A stretch of 45,460 nt of DNA from Pseudomonas fluorescens (GTDB taxonomy: Bacteria > Pseudomonadota > Gammaproteobacteria > Pseudomonadales > Pseudomonadaceae), in the NCBI RefSeq assembly GCF_000802965.1, contig NZ_JSAK01000032.1, positions 1 through 45,460 on the forward strand, written 5' to 3'. This document shows positions 7,902 to 15,110 of the stretch, piece after piece. Below the pieces are notes generated by a model. It did not search any database. It had not been told where the DNA came from and was given only the letters and a program-made list of their open reading frames with translations. How positions within the stretch are numbered: position 1 is the stretch's first letter; each line of letters begins with the position of its first letter. Position numbers and translations under genes: made by a program.

Positions 7902-9560
7902 TCAGTTACCCGCTGGCATCGGCAGGTTGATGCCTTCTTTTTTCAGGGTGTCACGCACGTACTGGAATTTCTGGTATTGCGACAGCTCGATCGGCCCGTC
8001 ATAGCCCATGCTTTGCAGTTTGCGTGGTGGGTAATCGACGTAGGTTTTCATCAACGTGATGATCGCACCTGTGATCGGCACCATCGTCCAGGTGCGTTCG
8101 GTGAAGTTGTTCATGAACAGGTCATAACGCTCTTGCGGGTCCTGCCACAAGTCAAAGACCTGCGGCACGGTGGCCACATATTTTTCTGCGCCTTTCCATC
8201 CCAGGTTAGTGTCCACCGCCAAGCCACCGGTTTGCGCGCCGTCATCGCCGCGCAGGTTGAACACGGCCTTATAGTTGCCGACACGGGCCGCACCGGGCGA
8301 CAGTTCGTTCTCGGTAAAGTAGAACCACTCTTTGCGCGGAGAAGGGCCACTGCCGGTGAGCACAGGTGTCATGTCGTAACTGTCGAAGATGATGGGCTGA
8401 CCTTCACGATCTTTTTCCGGCAACTTCACGCCAGCAACGGCGGCGAAGGTTGCCATCAAATCCAGGCCACCGAGCATCTCGTGGTTTTTTGTGTCCGGCT
8501 TGATTTTGTCGGGCCAGACGGCAATGGCTGGCACCCGGTTGCCGCCTTCACGCACCGTACCCTTGGTTCCGCGGAACGGGGTGTAGCCTGCGTCCGGATA
8601 AACATCCTGCCAGGCCCCGTTGTCAGTGGTGTAAACCACCAAGGTGTTCTTATCCAGGCCGAGCGCTTTGAGCTTGGCCATGATGCGGCCGATGTGGGTA
8701 TCGAGTTCGACGATGGAGTCGGCGTACTTGGACTTGGACATGGATTTGTGAATGAACTCCGGTGACGGCATGTTGGGTTGGTGCACTTTCATGAAGTTGA
8801 CGTTGATGAAAAACGGCTTGTCCGATTTGGCCGCCGTGTCGAGAAACTCCAGCGCGGCTTTTTCGACGTAGTTATCAAAGAATGGAATGCCGACCACGCC
8901 GGGTTTTCCGTCTACGACAGGCGTGTCCACGTACTGGCCGTTGACCTTGAATTCTTCGATCGGTTTTTCACCCGCCTTGCCGGACAATGCGCCCTTGGTG
9001 ACCCTTTGGAACATCTCGCGGGTCTCCGGATCCATGTCCGGGAACCAGGTCGGGTCCGCGTAGGTGTAGGCATTGAGGTGGTAGAGGCCGACGTATTTCA
9101 TCACGTCATAACCTTGTGCATTGGGCAACGCATAGTCGGCTTCGCCCAAGTGCCATTTGCCGGTGAAGTAGGTGTCATAGCCGCCGGTTTTCAGCACCGA
9201 TGCCAGTGTCCACTCGGCGGCTGGCAAGCCGCCGCCCTGACCCTGGAAGGCCACGGTCGTCATGCCACTGCGATTGGGGATACGTCCGGTCTGCATGGCC
9301 GCCCGACCCGGTGTGCAACTGGGTTGGGCATAAAAAGAGTAAAAAGTGACCCCTTCTGCCGCCAGTTGATCAATGCTGGGCGTCGGCATGCCTCGACCGA
9401 CTCCACCACCATAAGGGCCCAAGTCGCCATAGCCGGTATCGTCGGAGACGATAAACAGAATATTGGTCTTTTCTGTCTGGGCCGCTTGGGCAAGTCCGGT
9501 GAAAGACAAAAACGCAACAAACGCTATTGATAGTTTGAAACGATCCGATAGCTGTTCCAT
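7902..9560 (-). CDS. Secreted type I sulfatase (arylsulfatase family)
   Basis: This 552-residue enzyme hydrolyses sulfate esters. A signal peptide (about 26 residues, ending AQA) directs export. D40-D41 begin the metal site, and C82 sits in CTPGR, the CxPxR sequence that is converted to formylglycine. Further signatures are TGKWHLGE, VYTTDNG and the substrate-domain residues. Because the key residue is cysteine, an FGE-type or anSME-type activating enzyme is needed; none is encoded nearby. The start at 9560 has GAGGA eight bases upstream; the open frame continues to 9611, but those residues would precede the signal peptide. It stands as a single gene, suggesting scavenging of sulfate from organic esters. 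Confidence 0.93.
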   Translation of the reverse strand: MEQLSDRFKLSIAFVAFLSFTGLAQAAQTEKTNILFIVSDDTGYGDLGPYGGGVGRGMPTPSIDQLAAEGVTFYSFYAQPSCTPGRAAMQTGRIPNRSGMTTVAFQGQGGGLPAAEWTLASVLKTGGYDTYFTGKWHLGEADYALPNAQGYDVMKYVGLYHLNAYTYADPTWFPDMDPETREMFQRVTKGALSGKAGEKPIEEFKVNGQYVDTPVVDGKPGVVGIPFFDNYVEKAALEFLDTAAKSDKPFFINVNFMKVHQPNMPSPEFIHKSMSKSKYADSIVELDTHIGRIMAKLKALGLDKNTLVVYTTDNGAWQDVYPDAGYTPFRGTKGTVREGGNRVPAIAVWPDKIKPDTKNHEMLGGLDLMATFAAVAGVKLPEKDREGQPIIFDSYDMTPVLTGSGPSPRKEWFYFTENELSPGAARVGNYKAVFNLRGDDGAQTGGLAVDTNLGWKGAEKYVATVPQVFDLWQDPQERYDLFMNNFTERTWTMVPITGAIITLMKTYVDYPPRKLQSMGYDGPIELSQYQKFQYVRDTLKKEGINLPMPAGN

Positions 9561-9845
9561 ACCAGAATTCCTCGCTGTTTCAGGGTATTGGCAACCGGGT
9601 GATGAGTGCACATCAATATTGCCCCTGGTGCATTGACCACCGAGTAATCAGCCTAGGTACTGCGTACAGAATCATTTCCCCCCTGATACATGACCGTGCA
9701 CGGATTAAGGCGCAGGAAGGAGTCTAGTGCCGTTTTGGAAAATAGTCGGGGCGATTGCAGTACTTTGCTGGTGTATGTAACGCCAGGATTACAACTGGAT
9801 AAATACAATCGCCGCCTATATCACCACGCTCTTACGATGAGTGTT

Positions 9846-10295
9846 TCATCGGGTGGCGTGCGCAACATCGCCGCAGAAAATATCGGCGCTGCCATCCTCG
9901 GGTGAAGTACGCACAACCACGGCGTACTTGCCGGAAAGAAGCTCTGACAGGGCTATCGGCGCGCTTCGGTAAAATGTCCAGCCACCGGTACCTGCATTGG
10001 GTTCCGTGTTGACCTTAGTGTTCATTGCGTACGCGACGGGCCCGGGCTGCTGGCAACTGCCCTTGTTGATAAAAGTGTAGAGGCGCGGCGGCAGGATGGT
10101 CCCGTTTGGAACGCCGGTAACGTAGAAGTCAAAATTGGTTTGATTGCCCTCGCCAGTCAATGTGGTCGTGGCGGTGTGACCAGGGTTTTTATGGGTCGCC
10201 GCCAAAGGAAGATTCATTGATTGGTGCGATGAGCTGGAGCAGCCGAACAGACTTGCGGTGATCAATAGTGCCGATACGGGGCGACAGAGTTTCAT
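9846..10295 (-). CDS. Predicted lipoprotein of unknown function
   Basis: This is a 149-residue protein with a lipoprotein signal: a short hydrophobic helix ending LFGC, with C19 as the lipidated residue, followed by a Ser-rich tether. The mature part is about 130 residues, contains two cysteines that could pair, and looks beta-rich (TATTTLTGEG, FDFYVTGVPNG, KYAVVVRTSPEDG), reminiscent of small secreted CHRD- or superoxide-dismutase-like sheets, but I do not recognise a family. ATG 10295 is fixed by GGAGG seven bases upstream; a TTG six bases earlier is ignored. It stands alone. Confidence 0.75.
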   Translation of the reverse strand: MKLCRPVSALLITASLFGCSSSSHQSMNLPLAATHKNPGHTATTTLTGEGNQTNFDFYVTGVPNGTILPPRLYTFINKGSCQQPGPVAYAMNTKVNTEPNAGTGGWTFYRSAPIALSELLSGKYAVVVRTSPEDGSADIFCGDVAHATR

Positions 10296-10478
10296 TGCCA
10301 ACCTCCAATAATGGAAGAAGTGCGGTGGGGGGACTAATGGGTATAGCTCAATAATGTGGCGCCGGATTCAAGAACGGGCGCTTTTAGTGCCCGTTGTCAA
10401 AACGGTTTGAATGGCGGCAGGACAGGGGCAGCGTGTTCAGGGCGCTGCCCACCGCCTAATCTTCAGGCTGCTTGACGA

Positions 10479-10742
10479 TCAGTACTTGATGTCCCTGGCC
10501 TGGCGACGGGTGTCTTGTTTGGTACTGCGCTTGTCCTGACGACACTCGACATTGCTTTTGTCACTGCCCTGTCGGCAGTCCTGCTTGGTTTGCCGGGCAG
10601 TGGAGCGGCCTTCCTGCCTGGTATCGCGAGCTTCACGCCGTTGTTCACCCTGCTCGGTCGCGTAGACGGGTGGCGTCACCCACTGCACGCCAGCGGCGAG
10701 GACCAGCATGGCCAGAGCCTTGAAGCAGTACTTGCGATTCAT
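10479..10742 (-). CDS. Small secreted highly charged protein
   Basis: This is an 87-residue protein with a signal peptide (about 28 residues, ending VYA) and a mature part made almost wholly of R, K, E, D, Q, T and S, with two cysteines (DCRQ and ECRQ). Repeating RQ/RQD/TRQ steps suggest a disordered or helical polyelectrolyte. Similar proteins are common in Pseudomonas without known function. A good GGAGAACACTC ribosome site precedes ATG 10742. It is monocistronic. Confidence 0.75.
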   Translation of the reverse strand: MNRKYCFKALAMLVLAAGVQWVTPPVYATEQGEQRREARDTRQEGRSTARQTKQDCRQGSDKSNVECRQDKRSTKQDTRRQARDIKY

Positions 10743-10886
10743 GAGTGTTCTCCATTTATTGATCGATCAGGGCGCTCAACGAAGAGTTCAGTGAAAACGT
10801 ATGTCTACATCGTAGGCTCACGGCTAAAAAACGATATGTGAAACAGATAAATGGGACAGGATTATTAGATCGACGGACACAAGAAT

Positions 10887-10909
10887 CGGGCGCTTTGAGC
10901 GCCCGTTTT
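10887..10909. terminator. Hairpin terminator after small gene copy 1
   Basis: CGGGCGCT-ttg-AGCGCCCG followed by TTTT on the plus strand. It lies just beyond the stop of the small gene at 10913 and has a close copy at 11681-11699, so it belongs to the duplicated unit. Confidence 0.7.
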
Positions 10910-10912
10910 CAT

Positions 10913-11185
10913 TTACTCCGTAGCTTTGGCCCGCAATCGCCGCCCAATCACATCCATCAAGTCGCAGCCATCGCGTAATGGAATGGCGAGCAGTTGGGAG
11001 AAGTCCGTCAACACCACCGTGTCGCAACCCAGCTCGGCGCGGAACGCGATGTTTTCCAGAACTTGAGTGACCGTGCGGATGCGGTGGTCGGCCATGGCTT
11101 GCAGGACTTCGAGTGGGGCTTGGGTGTCGATGAGCAGAGAGGCCGGGATCAGGTCGATTCCGGTGAGGGGCATGTATCTTTCCAT
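10913..11185 (-). CDS. Small conserved protein, tandem copy 1
   Basis: This is a 90-residue cytosolic protein beginning MERYMPLTGIDLIP, predicted mostly helical, with no signal peptide and no catalytic motif that I recognise. It is nearly identical to the next copy; the main differences lie in the first few residues and the last two. The start at 11185 has GGAG eight bases upstream. The frame stays open upstream through the leader to 11425, but that part is the structured RNA region and should not be read as protein. Its size and setting resemble the many small Pseudomonas genes preceded by long conserved leaders (DUF3077/DUF6124-type); membership is not certain. Confidence 0.75.
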   Translation of the reverse strand: MERYMPLTGIDLIPASLLIDTQAPLEVLQAMADHRIRTVTQVLENIAFRAELGCDTVVLTDFSQLLAIPLRDGCDLMDVIGRRLRAKATE

Positions 11186-11427
11186 AGGTGAAACTCCGAT
11201 CAAGGCAAAGGATGACTGTCCCCCAGTCGTCGCCAAACGATTGGGTGACAGCTGTACGCAGGTTGGCGAACCGGGATCGGAATCCGGCAGACCCGAAGGT
11301 CTCCCGCGCACAGCTGCCATAAAGACAGCTTTGCGGGCATGCAAAAGCGGCTGCATTAAAGCACAGCGCATTGCATTCCAATCGATCAGGTCGCCAAACC
11401 CGAATCGCCATTTGGGCGACGGCACTG
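11186..11427 (-). ncRNA. Candidate structured leader RNA, copy B
   Basis: This leader of about 240 nt separates the promoter module from small gene copy 1. Plus-strand stems seen: CCCGC (11303) with GCGGG (11333), enclosing AGCTG (11312) with CAGCT (11326); AGACC (11289) with GGTCT (11298) closed by CGAA; and TCGCCAAA (11391) with TTTGGGCGA (11411). TTGGCGAACC (11263) can alternatively pair with TCGCCAA at 11230 or 11391. Copy C keeps these helices with altered bases. Confidence 0.6.
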
Positions 11428-11540
11428 ACTATAAGCTGCATGGCAGCCGCTCGGTAGGTGAGGGTTTCCGAGCTTTTTGTAGGACCCGTGCCGATGAAAT
11501 CTCGGACCTTTCACTTCGCATCGCCGGGAAATTAAACACA
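11428..11540 (-). promoter_or_regulatory. Shared promoter module, copy B (small gene 1)
   Basis: It holds the same ordered blocks as copy A, ending in TATAGT at 11428-11433. CTCGG and CCGAG flank the CTCACCTA core as an inverted repeat. It is almost identical to copy C. Confidence 0.65.
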
Positions 11541-11559
11541 GCGCTGAAATGTTCATTGC

Positions 11560-11643
11560 CCTCGCTCCCCATGGTCCTCTCCAATTTCCTTCAATCCATG
11601 TCCGGCACCGTCAACAGCATCTAGATAGGCCGGATGCTCAGGG
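11560..11643 (+). pseudogene. Fragment of a MATE transporter gene
   Basis: About 80 bp match codons 24-50 of the intact MATE gene downstream (compare 12483-12562), including the stretch coding for FLQSMSGTVNS. The Tyr codon TAC has become TAG at 11622-11624, a base is inserted near the left end, and everything after the fragment is gone. It is the scar of a tandem duplication. Confidence 0.85.
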
Positions 11644-11680
11644 ATTAAGGGGGGCGTTTATGCTCTCTAGGCTAAACAGA

Positions 11681-11704
11681 CGGGCGCCTTGAGCGCCCGT
11701 TTTC
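11681..11704. terminator. Hairpin terminator after small gene copy 2
   Basis: CGGGCGC-cttga-GCGCCCG followed by TTTT. It is the duplicate of the hairpin at 10887. Confidence 0.7.
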
Positions 11705-11706
11705 AT

Positions 11707-11982
11707 TTACTGCGCAGCTTTGGCCCGCAATCGTCGCCCAATCACATCCATCAAGTCACAGCCATCGCGTAATGGAATGGCGAGCAGTTGGGAGAAGTCC
11801 GTCAACACCACCGTGTCGCAACCCAGCTCGGCGCGGAACGCGATGTTTTCCAGAACTTGAGTGAGCGTGCGGATGCGGTGGTCGGCCATGGCTTGCAGGA
11901 CTTCGAGTGGGGCTTCGGTATCAATGAGCAGGGAGGGTGGAATCAGGTCGATTCCGGTGAGGGGCATGTATCGATTATTCAT
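11707..11982 (-). CDS. Small conserved protein, tandem copy 2
   Basis: This is a 91-residue paralogue of the previous small gene (begins MNNRYMPLTGIDLIP), differing at a handful of positions such as P for A in LIPPSLL, E for Q in DTEAP, and the last two residues. Both copies are intact and keep promoter module, leader, ribosome site and terminator, so both may be expressed. The preserved reading frame with few replacements indicates a recent duplication or continued selection. No function can be assigned. Confidence 0.75.
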   Translation of the reverse strand: MNNRYMPLTGIDLIPPSLLIDTEAPLEVLQAMADHRIRTLTQVLENIAFRAELGCDTVVLTDFSQLLAIPLRDGCDLMDVIGRRLRAKAAQ

Positions 11983-12227
11983 TGTGAAGATCTCTATTTG
12001 ATTGGCTTAAAGCCGTCACTCAATCGTCGCCAAACGATCGGGTGGCAGCTGTGCGCAGGTTGGCGAACCGGCAACAGAGAAAACCGGCAGACCCCGAAGG
12101 TCTCCCGCGCACAGCCGCCATAACAGCGGCTTTGCGGGTGCGATGATACCTGCAATGAAGCGGATAGCTCTCGCATTCTCTGTGGTCAGGTCGCCAAACC
12201 CGAATCGCCATTTGGGCGACGGCACTG
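11983..12227 (-). ncRNA. Candidate structured leader RNA, copy C
   Basis: Counterpart of copy B. The inner helix is now AGCCGC (12113) with GCGGCT (12126) instead of AGCTG with CAGCT, while the outer CCCGC/GCGGG and the AGACC/GGTCT hairpin remain. Paired changes that keep the helix argue for a functional RNA rather than a coding segment. The reading frame seen through copy B is not kept here, which supports that view. Confidence 0.62.
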
Positions 12228-12340
12228 ACTATAAGCTGCATGGCAGCCGATCGGTAGGTGAGGGTTTCCGAGCTTTTTGTAGGACCCGTGCCGATGAAAT
12301 CTCGGACCTTTCACTTCGCATCGCCGGGAAATTAAACACA
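12228..12340 (-). promoter_or_regulatory. Shared promoter module, copy C (small gene 2)
   Basis: Same blocks as copy B with one or two base changes; TATAGT lies at 12228-12233. Its far end lies about 70 bp from the MATE start on the other strand, so the region may act as a divergent control region. Confidence 0.65.
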
Positions 12341-12413
12341 GCGCTGAAATGTTCATTGCCCCTTGTCCTCAACTCACCGAAGCTATCCTCATATCAGCCC
12401 TAACGCCGTCGAG

Positions 12414-13790
12414 ATGGACCTCCACCCCATGCAAACCCCCACTGCCACCCAACGCCCCCTCTGGAAAATTTACCTGCTTTTCCTCGCGCCCATGGTCCTG
12501 TCTAACTTCCTTCAATCCATGTCCGGCACCGTCAACAGCATCTACATCGGCCAGATGCTCGGCACCCAAGCGTTGGCGGCCGTGTCCGGTATGTTCCCCA
12601 TCGTGTTCTTTTTCATCGCCCTGGTGATTGGCCTCGGCGCAGGGGCGGGTGTGTTGATCGGGCAGGCGTGGGGGGCGCGGGAGACGCATTTGGTGAAGGC
12701 GATTGCCGGGTCGACGTTGTTGCTGGGGTTGTTGACCGGGTTGGTGGCGGCGGTGGTGGGGAGTGTGTTTGCGCGGTCGTCGCTGGTGGGGTTGGGGACG
12801 CCGGTGGATGTGCTGGACGATGCGGTGGCGTATGCGCATGTGATGTTGTGGTTCATGCCGACGCTGTTGGTGTTTGTGTTGTTCACGCAGTTGTTGCGCG
12901 GGGTGAGCGATACGTTGTCGCCGTTGTTGGCGCTGGTGGTGTCGACCGCTATTGGCCTGGCGCTGACGCCGGCGTTGATTCGCGGGTGGCTGGGGTTGCC
13001 GCCGATGGGGATTCAGAGCGCGGCGTTTGCCGGGTTGGGGGGCAACCTGGCGGCGATGGGTTGGCTGGCTTGGCGGTTGATTCGCAAGGGGCATCCGTTG
13101 GCGCCGGACCGCGAGTTTTTCGCGGCGATGAAGCTCGACGGGGCGATCCTCGGCAAGGTGCTGCGCATCGGTTTGCCCACCGGGTTGCAGATGGTGGTGT
13201 TGTCGCTGTCGGAGCTGGTGATTCTGGCGCTGGTGAACCAGCATGGGTCCCAGGCGACGGCGGCGTATGGCGCGGTGACGCAGATTGTGAATTACGTGCA
13301 GTTCCCGGCGCTGTCGATTGCGATCACGGCGTCGATCCTCGGCGCGCAGGCGATTGGGGCAGGGCGCATCGAGCGGATCTGGCCGATTTTGAAGACCGGG
13401 CTGATGATCAATGTGTGCCTGACGGGCGGCTTGATCGTGCTTGGGTACTTGTTGTCAAGCTGGTTGCTGGCGTCGTTCCTTACCGAAGAGTCGACGTTGA
13501 ACATGGCCGAGCACTTGTTGCACATCATGCTTTGGAGCCTGTTGGTGTTTGGCTTTCAGGCGATCATCGGCGGCATCATGCGCGCCAGCGGCACGGTGAT
13601 GGTGCCGGTGGCGATATCGATTGTGTGCGTGGTGGGCCTGCAGTTACCGGTGGCGTATTTGCTGGATGCGCGGTTTGGGTTGCAAGGGGTGTGGATGGCG
13701 TTTCCGGTGGCGTATCTGGGGATGCTGGCGTTGCAGACGCTGTATTACAAACTGGTGTGGCAGCATCAGAAGATTGAGCGGTTGGTGTGA
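12414..13790 (+). CDS. MATE-family multidrug efflux transporter
   Basis: This 458-residue inner-membrane protein has about twelve transmembrane helices arranged as two similar halves (first half with SGTVNSIYIGQMLG, second with GLPTGLQMVVLSLSEL), as in NorM/DinF-type cation-driven drug exporters. Length is normal. ATG 12414 is chosen; ATG 12429 and an upstream TTG at 12363 are alternatives, and none has a strong ribosome site. From about 12660 on, the coding strand is unusually G+T rich, reflecting many Val, Leu, Gly and Trp codons. A broken piece of the same gene lies 0.9 kb upstream. Substrates are unknown. Confidence 0.92.
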   Translation: MDLHPMQTPTATQRPLWKIYLLFLAPMVLSNFLQSMSGTVNSIYIGQMLGTQALAAVSGMFPIVFFFIALVIGLGAGAGVLIGQAWGARETHLVKAIAGSTLLLGLLTGLVAAVVGSVFARSSLVGLGTPVDVLDDAVAYAHVMLWFMPTLLVFVLFTQLLRGVSDTLSPLLALVVSTAIGLALTPALIRGWLGLPPMGIQSAAFAGLGGNLAAMGWLAWRLIRKGHPLAPDREFFAAMKLDGAILGKVLRIGLPTGLQMVVLSLSELVILALVNQHGSQATAAYGAVTQIVNYVQFPALSIAITASILGAQAIGAGRIERIWPILKTGLMINVCLTGGLIVLGYLLSSWLLASFLTEESTLNMAEHLLHIMLWSLLVFGFQAIIGGIMRASGTVMVPVAISIVCVVGLQLPVAYLLDARFGLQGVWMAFPVAYLGMLALQTLYYKLVWQHQKIERLV

Positions 13791-13873
13791 GCCGGGCCGG
13801 TTTGCCTTGTGAGGGAAGAGACAATTCAGCACGGCGAACGGCTGAATCGTCTTCCTAGCCATCAACGTAGCCG

Positions 13874-15040
13874 TTAGCGGAGACGATTGGGGGGCTGCCA
13901 CCAGTCCATCAGATCTTTGAACTTGTCTAGCTCCATTTCGCAACGCACCACAGTTCCATCGATGAAAAATTCCTCGCCTTGCCAGGTTGAGAGCGCATCC
14001 TTATCCATTTCTTTGAGCGTGCGGTTCAACTGGTCCAGTTGTTCGCTGAAGCGGGGGATCAAGGCGTAGAAGGTTTCTAGTTCTCCTCTGGCAAGCGCCA
14101 TGATCACGTTTCTGGAAACACCGGACCGAAAAACTAATGGCTTCTCGTCAAACCTATTCGGAAACAGGTCTTCGTTTCTGGCAATGCGGTAATAAACGAT
14201 ACCTGACGCTTCGAACAGATCTCTGGGGAATGTTCTTTCAGGATTTGCCCAAATGCTCGCAACGTCGCCAGTAAAACCCAGTGCAACAATGACCTTCTCA
14301 TAGTAACTACGTAGAAACTGCAGCGTTTCGAACGGTTGTCCGTTGTCAGGGTATTCCGGGTCTACGTAACAAATCCGGGTCGGTAGTGCGGAGTAGTTGT
14401 TGCGGAAGGATACGAGCGTGGTGTACGACTTTTGCGGGGCGGGCAAACTATGAGCGATCAAATGATCCGCTCCGAGTTCACATTGCGAGATACCCTTCTT
14501 TAGTTCGGTCTTCACCGACGAACTTTCCAGATTGCCTTTGGATTCTATTAGCCAATAGCCCTGACCGTTTTCGCAGCCCACGAAATCGGGCTTTGATGAA
14601 TTGGCTTTGAGGCGTGGAACCTTCATCTCGTCGCAGAAATGATCATAATCAACCAGGGCCGGTACTTTTAGTACATCCTGGGCGAACAGAAAATTCAGGC
14701 CCTGAGCGTATTCACCTTCCTTCGTCGTCTTGGAAAAATCCCGCAGCCCGGTTCGATCAAAGTAACCGGCCTTGAGCCTTAAATTGCCCTGGGTATAAGG
14801 TGCCGATGCAGTCATATGACGTTGCAACGCTGACATATGCTCCAGCGTGACCCATATCAATGGCCCACGCCTGAGTGGCTGGCTATGTTGTGTTTTAGTG
14901 ATAGCAGTCGCCAGCCGAACTGCGCTGACCCTTAGCCCTCTCGGCTGATTGACGGTTGGCTGAATTGGCGTTCGTGTCGCAGCTGTTACATCAGCAAGAG
15001 CGTACTCATGGGTATCCAGAAAACAATTCAAAAACGGCAT
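13874..15040 (-). CDS. Protein of unknown function with PD-(D/E)xK-like motif
   Basis: This is a 388-residue soluble protein that I do not recognise. Near the middle, KPDFVGC is followed about ten residues later by WLIESKGN. This PD...ExK spacing is that of the nuclease core found in restriction enzymes and many defence proteins. Around it lie LKKGISQCELGADHLIA and a C-terminal helical region. The N-terminal 60 residues are low in conserved-looking features. It is on the same strand as the two coupled genes upstream, 70 bp beyond their end, so it may share their transcript. Nuclease activity is inference from one motif. Confidence 0.6.
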   Translation of the reverse strand: MPFLNCFLDTHEYALADVTAATRTPIQPTVNQPRGLRVSAVRLATAITKTQHSQPLRRGPLIWVTLEHMSALQRHMTASAPYTQGNLRLKAGYFDRTGLRDFSKTTKEGEYAQGLNFLFAQDVLKVPALVDYDHFCDEMKVPRLKANSSKPDFVGCENGQGYWLIESKGNLESSSVKTELKKGISQCELGADHLIAHSLPAPQKSYTTLVSFRNNYSALPTRICYVDPEYPDNGQPFETLQFLRSYYEKVIVALGFTGDVASIWANPERTFPRDLFEASGIVYYRIARNEDLFPNRFDEKPLVFRSGVSRNVIMALARGELETFYALIPRFSEQLDQLNRTLKEMDKDALSTWQGEEFFIDGTVVRCEMELDKFKDLMDWWQPPNRLR

Positions 15041-15110
15041 CGATCCAAAGTCCTTTTAATAGAGGTGACCACTGAATTCATTGCCCCAGGGCAACATAGC
15101 GCAAATCACT

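Noticed and set aside
11186..11425. N-terminal extension of small gene copy 1 starting MPSPKWRFGFG
   Set aside because: The frame is open only in copy B; in copy C it is broken from the gene. The region forms conserved helices, and a good ribosome site exists at 11185.
12369..13244. Minus-strand frame of 291 codons opposite the MATE gene
   Set aside because: Its composition (His, Gln, Arg, Pro rich) is that of the reverse of a GC-rich membrane-protein gene; no ribosome site or family.
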